Below, one piece after another: positions 21,073 through 33,263 of a stretch of 64,000 nucleotides of DNA. Location of the stretch: NCBI GenBank assembly GCA_963575745.1, contig CAUYUJ010014771.1, positions 783,593 to 847,592 of the forward strand. Direction: 5' to 3'. This stretch comes from Prorocentrum cordatum (taxonomy: Eukaryota > Sar > Dinophyceae > Prorocentrales > Prorocentraceae). Below the pieces are notes generated by a model. It was given only the letters and a program-made list of their open reading frames with translations, ran no database searches and was not told the origin of the DNA. Positions within the stretch are counted from its first letter, which is position 1. Each line of letters starts with the position of its first letter. The translations under genes were made by a program, and so were the position numbers.

Positions 21073-21175
21073 GATTTCTTGGATCGGTGTTGGACCCCCC
21101 TACCTGGCGCGCGGAGTGCGCCAGGGGCGGCGCTGGAGGCGCCGCCAGGAGGCTCCAGCGCTGATCCGAGAAATC
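21073..21175. ncRNA. Cloverleaf-like foldback, candidate structured RNA or MITE
   Basis: The outer arms at 21073-21094 and 21154-21175 pair over 22 bases. The only four departures from Watson-Crick pairing are G-U type. Inside are two perfect hairpins: CCTGGCGC/GCGCCAGG (21103-21110 with 21118-21125, 7-base loop) and GGCGGCGC/GCGCCGCC (21126-21133 with 21139-21146, 5-base loop). Together they make a three-way junction. An inverted related copy lies at 19187-19289. It could be a small foldback transposon or an RNA gene; expression is unknown. Confidence 0.5.
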
Positions 21176-21914
21176 CGTGCGGACTTCCGAAAGATTATGC
21201 TTCTGCCATGTCTTGTTTCCCGAACTCTGGCTCCGATCCGCAGCCTTCTCTGTGCCCTCTGCCTTCTACAGGACCTCCGTGTTGGCGCACCTTGTCCGAG
21301 GGCGCCAAGCGGGGGCAGTGCTGCTCGGCCGTCCTCACTTGCAGGAGGCCAGTGGACACAATTGATCTCCCCTGGGAGCGAGGCCGCAGCGTCGCTGAGA
21401 AGACATCCCGAGGGAGGTCAGGGGCAGCGTTTTCAGGGGGCAAGCATCGACCCCCAATCGCTCACGCATCGCAGACGGAGGCCTGACAGCCCACCCCGCC
21501 CAGGAACGTGCGATGCCCTTACGGAGGGCCTATCGCCGATCATTCGGGGATGTATCGCCGATTACAGGTCAATGTTTGCCCCCCTCCTTAATTGCTGGTC
21601 CCCTCTATCGCTCTCCCTCAATCGGATTCCCCGGCCGATATTCTCCATCGCCTGTTTTCGTCCGGGCTTGACGCCTGCTGGCGCCCTCGAGCAGCGGGAA
21701 TAGACATAGTTGGCGTGTTGTATCCCGCCTCCCACCGATTCGGTTGGCGTCCACCCGGTTTTCGGCTTCTAGTTCAGCTCACCGCGGCGCCAGCGCCGAA
21801 AGATCGTGTCGATCGGCCGACGACGCCTGCTAGTCGAGATAACGTGACCCTCGCAATTCTCACCGAACTGGGCGCAGTGAACTGGCAGCATGGTCGGACC
21901 GCGTGATCGAGCGC
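21176..21914. other. No gene seen
   Basis: Mixed unique sequence. The open frames run in several phases with no motifs that I recognise. Confidence 0.35.
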
Positions 21915-21971
21915 CGCGACAGGCGGCGCGACCACCCAGACAGTGTCTGGACGGTCGCGCCGCCTGTCGCG
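21915..21971. repeat. Perfect 19-bp inverted repeat with inner stem
   Basis: CGCGACAGGCGGCGCGACC at 21915-21933 is exactly complementary to 21953-21971. The 19-base centre contains CCAGAC/GTCTGG (21936-21941 with 21945-21950), which extends the stem towards a 3-base tip. No T-run follows, so a bacterial-type terminator reading does not apply. Confidence 0.9.
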
Positions 21972-22559
21972 TAGCCTAGGTGTCACACCTCGCGGCTCCG
22001 CTACGGTCCTCGGTCCGCTACGGCCGCAAGTTCGGGAAGGCAGCGAGGAAAAGCTACGGCCGCAGGACGAGCGACTGAAGACGCTGCAGAGCCAGCTGAA
22101 GAAACCGACCCTGTCGCCGCAGAAGCTCGAAGAGCTGGAGCTGCCCTTCTGTGCACACTTCTCATTCTCTTGCCCTGTCAGGCGCTCCCCCCCTTCCCCA
22201 CGCAGTAGGCACATCAAATCAGACATCAACCTGCAAGCAGGTGCCCCACGGGAATGTCTTGCACCCCGATGGCCCCAGGTACCCACAGCAGGCCTGGGAC
22301 ATCTTAGTACCCTCAAGGATCAACGGAGAGTGTGCCCTACTATTTCTGACAGCTAGATTTGTTTTACTACTGTTTAGGGCGTTCGAGACAGGAGCTCGCC
22401 TTCGGGGTATGGATGCGTGGACCCTCCCCGACAGTGTGCGGCGGCGGTAAAGCGGGGGTGGTTGCGCCGGTGGAGTGCTGGCAGAAAGCGGCGGCAGCAG
22501 AGCATGCCCTGCGAACGTATGACCATGTTGTTGGGTTCTGGGTGTTTTTTTTTTGAGCG
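21972..22559. other. No gene seen
   Basis: Contains two copies of GCTACGGCCGCA near 22018 and 22054. Otherwise unremarkable. Confidence 0.35.
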
Positions 22560-22830
22560 GGTCACATCTTATTCCTCACCCCCTCCTCAGTCTCATACTC
22601 CCCTTTCTTCCCGTATTCCTCCGGTCCCTATACCCCCCACCTGCATTCCCCTCCTTCCTCCTTCCCCTTCCTCCCCCCTCTCCCCTCCTTTACATTCCTC
22701 CTTCCCCTCCTCCGCCCCCCTCCTCACCCCTCCTTTACCCTCTTCCCCCCCCCCCGCTCCCTCCCTCGTGCCTCCGCCTCGTGCCTTCCCTTCCCCGTCC
22801 TCTCCCTCTCCTCCCCCAACACCTGACTAC
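22560..22830. repeat. CCT-rich polypyrimidine tract
   Basis: About 270 bases that are almost only C and T (CCTCC, TTCC, CCCC runs) on the + strand. It gives Pro/Ser-rich frames that are compositional artefacts. Confidence 0.85.
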
Positions 22831-23122
22831 GGACTATGCAGCGTCGAGCGAGGAGTTCGCGCTGCGGACAAACATAAAAAACCGCCCCTCCCCCCCCCAG
22901 CCCGCGCTGCAGAAGAAGGACCAGCTCTCCCTAAAGTTCTCGATCCAGCAACCCCGCGGCTTGGCTGGCCGATAAAGCGACGCCGCCCTCCCGAGAGGCG
23001 AGGTTGCAAACACGAAAGGCACGAAATCCTGGAAAGGCACGAAATCTTGGAGCAAACCATCGGACAAAGATCTGGAACGGCTACAACAATGGCAATGGAG
23101 CGAACTGGGGCTTCCCCTGGCG

Positions 23123-24133
23123 ATGATGACCTATAATGTGTTTGTCTTGCTGGTACTCCTATTGGTTGCGCAACTAGAAGCACCTCCACAGGCTGTCTTG
23201 GAAATGGGAGCGGCCGCCGTCCGCAAAGTGGCGCCTGGGCCGGGATGGTGGTGCACGTCAGCCGACATGCAGCACGGCTCGGAGTTGGGTCTCTCAGCGC
23301 GGATGCGCCACTTGCGCGCCTCTTGCCAAGCTGCCATGCTCCGGACACACGCGTGGGAAGCCCGCAGCACAGGAGGCATTCCCTGTAACCAAGTATCACG
23401 TCAGCTGACATAGGCGCGGGCTCGCGCGGATCATCTGACTTTGAGAAAATGCTGCCTTCCATGGTTCGCTCAACGCACTCCGACTATGGTTACCAAGCTG
23501 GTTGATGCGCAGGCGGCCGAGGGGGTCCACGTTCATGCCGCCCGATCCGCCCTTGGAGGGGCTATTCTCGGGCCGCTCACACGCCCAGCGGACCAGCGCT
23601 TCAAGAAGGGGACGCAGAGGTGGATGACCGGGCGCTTGGTCGCGCAAGACAAATATTGCGTGGAACGACACCTACGCGCACGGTTTGCTCGGTGGCGGCT
23701 CCCCGACTACCCCCGAAGGACGGCGCGGCGGGCGGCGCGCCAATTGGTCCGCTTGCGCCGGCTGGTGCCGCCTAGGCTCTGCGCAGCGACATTGATCATT
23801 GTCTTCAACAGGTGGACAACGGATTGGCGCATGCGAAGCCTACGTGTAAACCAGCGCCCGTGCATCTTGGGGTGCAACAAAACGGTTTGTGATTCTGCGG
23901 AACCTTATTTTCATTGCTTTATGTGGCTCGATTGGCAGCGATCGCGTCTCGGGCATTCAGTCACTCATCATCGCTTGGCTCACGCCGTCTTGGGCGTTGA
24001 CATGGACGACCAAACTCTTTGTCTTCGAGCAGGTTCTACCTATGTACTGTATCGAACAGTCAACCACATCCGACACCGTAGGTTTCGGGACGCTCAGGCC
24101 CGGTCTGCATCCATCAAGCAGTTCATGAACTAA
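23123..24133 (+). pseudogene. LINE-C: C-terminal fragment of a LINE polyprotein
   Basis: One frame is open for about 1 kb except for a single TAG at 23411-23413. The first part (VAQLEAPPQAVLEMGAAAV...PGPGW) resembles the post-RT region of dinoflagellate LINEs. The end has a zinc-finger block FNRWTTDWRMRSLRVNQRPC followed by LGC...DSAEPYFHC, a C-x3-C...H-x-C pattern. No RT or endonuclease was found upstream, so it is a 5'-truncated copy, as is common for LINEs. Stop at 24131. Confidence 0.65.
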
Positions 24134-24479
24134 TTTTTGCACGAGGCCTGTCGAGGACACGGTCGGCTCCGCCAGGTATGTCAGGGCAGCGGCAGCGCCC
24201 GCCCACTACGACGACCACGCGCCGATGAGGCTGCCGAGCGGCCAGCCCGTCGAGTCCGACGACGATTGCAATAACACTCCCTCATCGCTTATCCTCTACT
24301 TGTGTTCACCTCGTCCTCGTGCCCGCCGACGCAGCTCTACACTCGCAGATTGATCCGACGTCTCAAAGCGAGGGGGACCACGGCAAGGGCGCGGGACTGC
24401 TTCCATCTTTGATCCGACCTCTACGCCCCCTTAGTGTCCAAACGCGCAAATGATACTTCATACCGGTCGTGCAAAGATC
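24134..24479. other. No gene seen
   Basis: Sequence between the LINE-C fragment and the next satellite, with no recognisable features. Confidence 0.35.
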
Positions 24480-25640
24480 TCCAGCATTCGATTCTCCACT
24501 TCCACATCCACCTATCGACCTCCAGCGTCCATCAGCTCAACATCGTGACCTCCAACCCCTAGCACGCGACTCTTCACATTTGTTCACAGGAGCCTGCGTC
24601 TCCTCTGGGTAAGCAGGCTATCGGCCACGCGGCGGGGACAGATGCCTGCCGCTCCAACGTGACCCTTGTGGTCGCAGGTTGACGGCGAGCACGACGAGCC
24701 TGGCGCAAGGCATGGTTTTCGACCCGCCGCGGCGCGAGAGGAACTCTTCACTTCCACCTCCACCGATCGACTTCCCTACCTCCACCAGCTCAACATTACG
24801 ACCTCCAACCTCTAGCGTCCGACTTCCCACTTCTACCTTCACCTATCGACCTCCAGCCCATCAGCTCAACATCACGACCTCCGACCTCTAGCATACGACT
24901 CTCCACTTCCACCTTCACCAATCGACCTCCAGCGCCCACCAGCTCAGCACTCCGACCCCCAACCCCTACATCCGACTCTCCACTTCCAGCTCCACCGATC
25001 GACTTGCGACGTTCACCAGCTCAACATTTCGCTTTCCAACGTCCAGCATGCGACTTTCCGCTTCCACCTCCACCGATCGACTTCCCTACCTCCACCAGTT
25101 CAGCATTCCAACCTCCAACCTACAGCATTTGATTTTCCACTGACCGACCTCAGCGTCCATCAGGTCAGCACTCCGACTTTCAATCTCCAGCATCCGACTC
25201 TCTCTCTCTCCACCTCCATTTCCACCGATCGACCTCCAACGGTCATCAACGCAACATTTAGACCTCCAACCTACAGCATCCGACTCTCCACTTCCAGCTC
25301 GACCAATTGACCTCCAGCGTCCACCAGCTCAGCACTCCAACCACCACCGTCCAGCTTCCGACTTTCACTCCGCCTCCACCTATCGACCTCCAGCGCCCAA
25401 CAGCCCCGCATTCCGACCTCCAGCATCTAGCATCCGACTGTCTCATCAGTACCACCTCTATGCATCGACTTCCGACGCCCACTGAATCAGCATTCCAACG
25501 ACCAACTTTTAGCATCCGACTCTCGACGTCTACCTCTACCCATCGACCTCCACCCTCCACCAGCACAACATCCTTACCTCTAATTTCTAGCCTCCGACTT
25601 TCCGTTTCCACCGCCAATCGACCTCCAGCTTGTGGGCCTT
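24480..25640. repeat. Degenerate ~77-bp satellite
   Basis: About 15 diverged copies of a unit with TCCACCGATCGACCTCCAGC, CACCAGCTCAACATT, CGACCTCCAACCTCTAGCAT and CCGACTCTCCACTTCCA. The TCGA block falls at 24767, 24846, 24922, 24999 and 25077, giving a period of 76-79. Some copies lack the centre. The plus strand is strongly pyrimidine/CA-rich. Confidence 0.85.
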
Positions 25641-26135
25641 CGGCTGCGTGTGTATCTGTGCCTTGAGTGGTACCTGAAGAACGTGTCGAATAGCTCGTGA
25701 GAACACGATTGATCCTGCGCCCGTATGCACTGGATTGGAGTTCCGAGGCGTTCAACTCGTTCGCGTTTGGCTTGGGCTTCGCGATTGCAGAAAGGGTGAT
25801 GACATCCACGGGATTCCCCGACAGGTTCATCCTACAGACACTACGACTTCAACGAAACTGCGTCACTACATCGGAATACAGCAGAGGGGTGGGAACAATT
25901 GGAACATCAACTTGTGAGGTAATTACGCATTATCCTGAGCAAGCCTCCGACTCGTGCTGCCTCTCGTGCGAGGCCATAGCCTCGCCCGCCTCGCCCTTAA
26001 GGGACCCGGGCACATGCCCGCACAGGCGATCCGATCCGATCCGAGCGTTTCCAAACGCCACTGCGGCCGCGATCCTTAGAAGACAAGTTTCCGACGGCTT
26101 GCCCGACAACGCCTGCGTCGACACCGACAGGATCT
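25641..26135. other. No gene seen
   Basis: An open frame across 25697-26281 has no recognised domain and runs into the next minisatellite. Confidence 0.35.
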
Positions 26136-27958
26136 CTGGCGCCCCGACTCCGAGTGCACCGACGCCGGCATCAACGCCGGCACTGGCGTTGGTTTTGGTC
26201 CAGACTTCCCGCCGAATTTCATCTCTGCGCCTACGCCGGCAACAACACCAACGCCGACGGCAACGTCGATGCCCGCATTAACACCGGCGCGCACGCCAAC
26301 TTCAGCCCTACAATGCCTTCTTCGGCAAGCGCCTTTGGTCCAGACCTTCATCATTGCGCCTACGTGTTGGCGCCAACACCTATGCAGTACCAGCGCCAAC
26401 GCCTACACCAGCATCGACGCCGGCATCGACCCGGATACCAACTCTGGCGCCTACGCCGGCACCAGCGCCAGCGCCTCTATCAGCAGCGTCGCCAGCATCG
26501 ACGCCGACACCAGCCCTGGCGCTTACAGAACCGTCTACACCAGCAGCGACGAGAACGCCGAATCCTCCCCGGACTAGCAGTACTGACATCTACATCGACG
26601 CCCTGACGATGACCGCATGCAGCATGGCTGGGGGCACTTCGAGTGAGGCGTCACGGTGGACTCCAGCACGCTGCACCCCACGACCTCAAAGGAGGGCAGG
26701 TGCATTGTGCAACGCGCCGGGTATCCAGCGCGCGGCAGGGCCGGTCCACCGTCCAGCACGCTGCACTCCGCGTCCGGGTCCTGCACCGCAAGCGCCTACA
26801 CCAGCGACGACGCCAGCACCGACTCCAGCACGAGCGCCAGCGCCTACACCAGCGCCGACGCCACCACCGACGCCAGCACACCGGACGGTGAGCTGCCCAG
26901 CGCACGGGTGTCCCAAGAGCGCTCGGCGGCGCCTTCTCCAGCGCCGACGCCGGCGCCCACGCCAGAATCAACGCCTGCGCCTGCGCCAGCACCAGCAACG
27001 GCGCAAGCGCCTACACCAGCGCCGACGCCAGCACAGATGCCAGCACGGGCGCGAGCACCTACACTTGCGCGGACGCCACCACCTGCTCCAGCTGCTCGGC
27101 GCACAGGTGCCCAAGGCACGCCGGCGACTACGCCAACGCCGACGCCAGCACCGACGCCAGCATCAAAGCCTGCGCCTGCGCCGGCACCATCGCAAGCACC
27201 TGCACCAACGCCGACACCAGCGCCGACTCCAGCACGTGCGCCAGTGCCCACACCAGCGCTGACACCAGCGCCGACACCAGCGCACTGGTGAGCTGCGCGG
27301 CTCACTGGCGTCCCAGGTGCGCACGCTTGCTTCTACGCCGGCGCCGACGCCAGCATCGACACCAGCAGCAACGCCGGCACCGACGCCGGTACCAACGCAA
27401 GCGCCTATACCAGCGCCGGCGCCAGCACTGACGCCAACACGAGCACCAGCGCCTACACCAGCGCTGCGGCCACCACCGACGACAGCGCGCTGGTAAGCTA
27501 GTTACCTGGGCCACCGGTGTCCCAGGAACGCACGCCGGCGCCTGCGCCAGCGCCGACGCCAGCGCCAGCATCACATTTTTCTGTCACCGAAATTCGTGAC
27601 ATTTTCGTTGCGTCCTGACTTGCAGATGCGGATGCTGGCTCCGAAATTCATGACATGCTCGGTGCGTCTTGAAGCTCCTGCGGATCCGGCGCAGAGTCTA
27701 AATGTCACGGAGTTGGTGCGTCACGGAATTCTGCCCCACCTGTCGTGTGACGCTACGCCTGCATCAGCGCCGACACCAGTACCGACGCCAGCATCGACGC
27801 CAGCGCCTCCACCAGCACCGACGCCAGCACCATCGATGGCGCTGACGTCAGCACCAACACCAGCACCGACGCCAGTATTTGGGCCTGCGCCTACGCCGGC
27901 ACCAACGCCAGCGCCTACACCAGCGCCGACGCCAGCATCGACGCCAGCAGCAAGGGTG

Positions 27959-27986
27959 CACCGGTGAGCTGCCCAGCTCACCGGTG
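27959..27986. repeat. Perfect hairpin spacer in the GC minisatellite
   Basis: CACCGGTGAGCT and AGCTCACCGGTG are perfect 12-base arms around a GCCC loop. The start of each arm contains the palindrome ACCGGT. Confidence 0.92.
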
Positions 27987-28237
27987 TTCCCTCCAGCCTG
28001 GTCGCTAGTACCAGGCCCAACACCAACCCCGACTCCCCCACTCCGACGTCCAACACCGACGCCGGCACCGACGCCAGCACCACCGCTACGCCAGCAAACA
28101 TGCTAGTGCCGATGCCAGCATCGACACCAGCACCGACGCCAGCATTGCAAGCGCATACACCAGCGACGACGCCAGCACCGACGCCAGCACGAACACCAGC
28201 GCCCACCCCAGCGCCGACGCCAGCCCCGACACCAGCG

Positions 28238-28265
28238 CACCGGTGAGCTGCGCGGCTCACCGGTG
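28238..28265. repeat. Perfect hairpin spacer in the GC minisatellite
   Basis: CACCGGTGAGC and GCTCACCGGTG are perfect 11-base arms around TGCGCG. It is followed by TGTCCCAGGAGCGCACGC, which also follows, with small changes, the block near 27284. Confidence 0.92.
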
Positions 28266-28479
28266 TCCCAGGAGCGCACGCTGGAGCTTACGCCAGCGCC
28301 GACGCTAGCACCGACACCAGCATCAACACTTGCGCCGACGCCGGCACCAACGCAAGCACCTACACCAGCGACAACGCCAGCACCAGTCAGTGAGTGGCAC
28401 GCTTGATCCGCCCCACCGCCTCCCCCTGGGGGCCCCACGCCTGGGGTGGCAGGGGACCGCTCCGTTCTCCCCCCTTCCT

Positions 28480-28582
28480 TATGCTGCTGCGGCCTCCTCC
28501 TTTCCTCCTCTTCCCCTCTCCCCTGTCTCCCCCTCCCTCCGCTGTTGCGGCCCCCTCCCTCCTTCCTCTTCCCCTCTTCTCC
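28480..28582. repeat. CCTCC/CTTCC polypyrimidine tract
   Basis: Pyrimidine-rich run on the + strand that leads into the (CGT)n array. Confidence 0.7.
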
Positions 28583-28655
28583 CGTCGTCGTCGTCGCCGC
28601 CGCCGCCTCCGCCGTCGTCGTCATCGTCGTCGTCGTCGTCGGCGTCGTCGTCGTC

Positions 28656-28699
<44 letters not shown>
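28583..28699. repeat. (CGT)n microsatellite
   Basis: CGT triplets with a few CGC/CCG and GTT interruptions. Confidence 0.92.
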
Positions 28700-30477
28700 T
28701 GTCGGGGGCGGTCCTGCCTTCCTGGGGCTTGTAGCCCCCTCGGGGGGGTGGCGTCCGATGGCAGTGGTGCGGTGCTCCGCCCCCCCGCCCCTCGCCTCCC
28801 GCGTTTGCTTTTACTTCTCCTCCTGTGTCGATCGGTCGCGCGTGATTTCATGTATACAGTGCAGATGGGCTCTTTGCCTAGCTCGGGGCGCCCGCCCACT
28901 CAGAAGCCTCTGCCCCTCCGTTCTGCTCCGGTGCGCTACGATCGTCCTACCACTCCCCTTCTTCAGTGTTCCTTGCTCCCGATTGGGATTGTTGGTACTG
29001 TCCGAGTGTGGATGGCCCGCCAGTGGAGCCTTCGGCTGTGACCTGGCGTCCATTAGATACCGTTTCCCCGGCGCCCTGTCCCCTTCCTTTCTCGTTCTCT
29101 CTCTCTCTCTGTCTCCTCTTGCTACCCTTAGATCGGCATTGCACTGTTCCACTGGCTGCGCTGAGTGGGGTCGCGCACGTCTTTCGGTTTCTCCCTCCTT
29201 CTGCGCCTCCTTCTGTGGCCAGTGCTTTATTTTTCCTGGTATGGGGCCAGAGTTTAAAGCAGTCGGCGTGTGGGACAGACGAAATGTTGGCGGCTGTGCT
29301 ACCCTCTCTCCCTCCTCGGCCTCCTTCTCCTCCTCCTTATCCTCCTCTTTGCGCGCGCGTGTGCGTTACTTCCCCGCGCGCGGCCGGGGCCGACGTCGCT
29401 CCTGCCCGTGCTGCCGCCTCGCTAGGGTCGCATCGCTTAGTGCGACGGCTGTATTCGGAACGAACATTTGTAAATGTCATCTGCGTGCGGTGGAAAAAAT
29501 CCTGGGAGGCGAGGTTGCGGAGGGGTGCTTGCCCTGTCGCCGGTCGGGGCGTGCTGGCGCGGCCTTCCAGAGCTGCTCAGCCACGCGCAGAAGGGGGCGG
29601 GGGGAGGGGGGAAAGCTTCTTAGAAGCACCCCTCCTTCTCAGAAGGCGCGGGCCGTGTCTGTAGATGTAGGGCCAGCGCCTTCTAGGAAGCAGCCTCCTT
29701 CTCATAAGCCCCCCCCCCTTCCCTTACCCCGTGCTCGCCGACAACTTCCAGAGTCCGGTTGTGCATGTCTGCATATTTGGGGGCCCAGGCCCCTTCGAAT
29801 CACGGGAAAATCACGATGAGGGGTTTCTCGCTATTTCCAGCCTCTGAAGGCCTTTCCTGGACTTCGGGATTGTCAAACATCGGCTCAGGATGCAAAGCCG
29901 GTCGTGGGAAATGGGTTGAGAGTTTCGGGGGTCGACATTTTCAACAAATGACGTCGGGGGTCGTGGGAGAAGGATAAGACCCACCACCAGGACGGGGAGG
30001 TGCCCACCCGTGATTGGGGAGGCCACGTCCACCATTCGCCCTGATGTGAGCCCAGGGTGTGTCTGTGGAGGCCTTGCTGTGGTTGTTTTCGATCGGATGT
30101 TGCTTTCAAAACACCCTCAATGTTCATGTAAACGCCGTCATACTGTGGCGCGCGTTGCAAGAGCGGCTCGTTCTCTGCAGAAGGAAGAGAGGAAAGTCCA
30201 GCGCCCTCTCGACAAGGCTATGTTCGATTTCGTTCGTCCTAATTCTGCCGTGGGTCTTTTAAAAAAGAAAGATTGTTTAGTCCGGCGTCTTGGAAAGTAC
30301 TTATTTTGCGCTTGTGGGTCCCAACAAGAACCTAAACACGCTGAACTACGAGTTACTGTTTTGCGTTCTGGGCTTCGTTGGTTTAGTGTTGTCAGATATG
30401 TTGATCGCGTTGTTTAACTTTGCCGTCTATTGTGTCCTCAGTCCATTATCCGTGCGCCAAGTCATCCTATTAGGATT
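28700..30477. other. No recognisable gene
   Basis: Long frames cover 28446-29819 and 28966-29664 on the + strand, but they start in simple repeats and show Ser/Pro/Leu-rich composition with no family motif. A small block near 29510-29760 with paired CCTTCTCAGAAG/CCTTCTCATAAG elements may be low-level repeat DNA. I could not assign a function. Confidence 0.35.
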
Positions 30478-31136
<659 letters not shown>

Positions 31137-32241
31137 CCCCATGCAGTTCTTGCACTCAAGGGGTCCTCGCGGATGTAGAAGGATTTGGCGAAAGTACCTC
31201 GCCGATTTTGGTGGCACGCTGGGGTCCTGGTTCCGAGTTCCCAGGTCCCCGGGTTGCTGGTCATTGGTTTTGGGCCGATGGTTCACTACCGATCTCATTG
31301 TCGAGTTCATTGCGGATCTCATTGGTTCCCGTGTTCCTGGTTCCGGGTTCCCGGGTTCTTGATCATTGGTTCTGGGCCGATGGTTAATTCTCGATCTCAC
31401 TACTGATCTCACTGTCGAGTTCATTACGGATCTCATTCAATGTTGAAAGATTTGGCGAAATTGCCCCGCCGATTCTGGTAGCACGTTGGGTTCCCGGGTT
31501 CCTGGTTCCGGGTTCCCGGGTTCTTGATCATTGGTTCCGGGCCGATGGTTAACTATCGATCTCACTACCGATCTCACTGTCGAGTTCATTACGGATCTCA
31601 TTCAGTCGACCTAAAGTACTGGTCCCACTACCGATCTCAATATCGACAGATCGTCCCCTTGATCGATCTCACAATCGATCCTACGACCTAAGTGTCGGTC
31701 TCACGATCGACCTCAATATCGACATATCGTCCCCGCTATCGATCTCACAATCGGTCCCACGATCGATCTCGCGATCGAATTTACTATCGATCTCACTACC
31801 GATCTCACGGTCGATTTCATTACGGATTCCATTCAATCGACCTGAGTATCGGTCTCATTATCGATCTCAATATCGACAGATCGTCCCCACAATCGATCTC
31901 ACAATCGATCCCACGATCGATCTCGCGATCAAATTTGCTATCGATCTTACTACCGATCTCATTGTCGATCCCACGATTCCTGTTACTATTCAGTTTTTTG
32001 TTCACCTCAATCCCACGATTCACTACCGATCTCATGATCGATCTCACTATGCATCTCACTCAACCGATCTCACCATGGACCTCAGTATCGATTAACCTTC
32101 GATCTGACTGTCGATCTCACTACCCATCTCACTCAATCGTGTCATCTGGCCCCCAAGGCCCTGCCCAGGGGGGCTCCCAACCGTCCTGCCCAGGGCGGTC
32201 CCGGCGGAGACGGGGCGCACTTTACGATGTGAGGCCCGCTT

Positions 32242-32278
32242 GCGGGTACAACTGTACAGGCGGAAAGGTTGTACCCGC
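32242..32278. repeat. Hairpin in unit A
   Basis: GCGGGTACAAC and GTTGTACCCGC are perfect 11-base arms around a 15-base loop. The hairpin is preserved in unit B. Confidence 0.85.
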
Positions 32279-32689
32279 CACGCTTGCTGAACGCTATAGA
32301 TTGTGATGGCCTGCCCCTGTGGTCCTAAATGTTGCGGATCCTTTTGTGCTGGTCAGTCTCCTTCGATCTTTCACCTCTTCTCCTCCTGCGGTTCGCAATC
32401 GCCGGGCCATTGCGCTATTGCGCCCTGGTTGGATGGAAGTTTCGAGCTTTGGCAGGGCTCTCGCCCGGCCAGGCCTAGATGCCCTTTTTCCACGGTGAAA
32501 TTGGTTTTTCGTTTCTCTTGCGCCAGCGAGTTTCCAACGCTCGATGGTTCAAAGGGTTTTTTTTACTTAACAGCTTTTGCTGATAGGTTTCTAGGGGGGT
32601 CAAAAGAGAGCAGCAGATGACTCCACAGGGGGGTCGGGGCGGCATCCGGGGAGCTGTGTCCGAACTCGTGTCCGAATGCGCTTTTCGCA

Positions 32690-33263
32690 AACAGTCACAC
32701 ACTTCGTGCTCTTCGACCTCCCAGAACTCCATTCCCGGGCCACATTCTGAATGCCCGGAGCCAACTGTAGGCCACTTCGTGCTCTTCGACTTCCCAGAAC
32801 TCCATTCCCGGGCCACATTTTGAATGCCCGGAGCCAACTGTAGGCCACTTCGTGCTCTTCGACTTCCCAGAACTCCATTCCCGGGCCACATTTTGAATGC
32901 CCGGAGCCAACTGTAGGCCACTTCGTGCTCTTCGATTTCCCAGAACTCCATTCCCGGGCCACATTTTGAATGCCCGGAGCCAACTGTAGGCCACTTCGTG
33001 CTCTTCGAGTTCCCAGAACTCCATTCCCGGGCCACATTTTGAATGCCCGGAGCCAACTGTAGGCCACTTCGTGTCTTCGAGTTCCCAGAACTCCATTCCC
33101 GGGCCACATTTTGAATGCCCGGAGCCAACTGTAGGCCACTTCATGGTCTTCGAGTTCCCAGAACTCCATTCCTGGGCATGATTTTGAATGCCCGGAGCCA
33201 ACTGTAGGCCACTTCGTGTTCTTCGAGTTCCCAGAACTCCATTCCCGGGCCACATTTTGAATG
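32690..33263. repeat. 73-bp tandem array, 8 copies
   Basis: The unit contains CCAGAACTCCATTCCCGGGC, CACATTTTGAATGCCCGGAG and CCAACTGTAGGCCACTTCGT. The CCAG block recurs every 73 bases from 32721 (one 72-base step). Copies are nearly identical, indicating recent expansion. It forms the left part of the insertion that unit B lacks. Confidence 0.96.

Larger units (their letters stand above)
26136..28390. repeat. GC minisatellite (CCGACGCCAGCA family) with palindromic spacers
   Basis: A long degenerate array of 6-, 12- and 18-base units such as GCCGACACCAGCACCGACGC. Because unit lengths are multiples of 3 and stops are absent, frames on both strands stay open for hundreds of codons (Thr-Pro-Ala-Pro, Gly-Val-Gly-Ala). 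The array is broken at intervals by palindromic blocks with GGTGAGCTG...CTCACC, near 26888, 27284, 27959 and 28238. The same motif family recurs at 47450-48990. Confidence 0.9.

Noticed and set aside
21915-21971. Rho-independent terminator
   Set aside because: Eukaryotic context, no T-run after the stem.
22417-23136. 239-codon Pro/Ser-rich frame
   Set aside because: Mostly a CCT polypyrimidine tract; no support for a gene.
28446-29819. 457-codon plus-strand frame
   Set aside because: Starts in C/T-rich and (CGT)n repeats; later part shows no recognisable domain and composition follows GC/CT bias.
32690-33263. 73-bp array as a CRISPR array
   Set aside because: The whole 73-bp unit repeats with no variable spacers, no cas genes, and the genome is eukaryotic.
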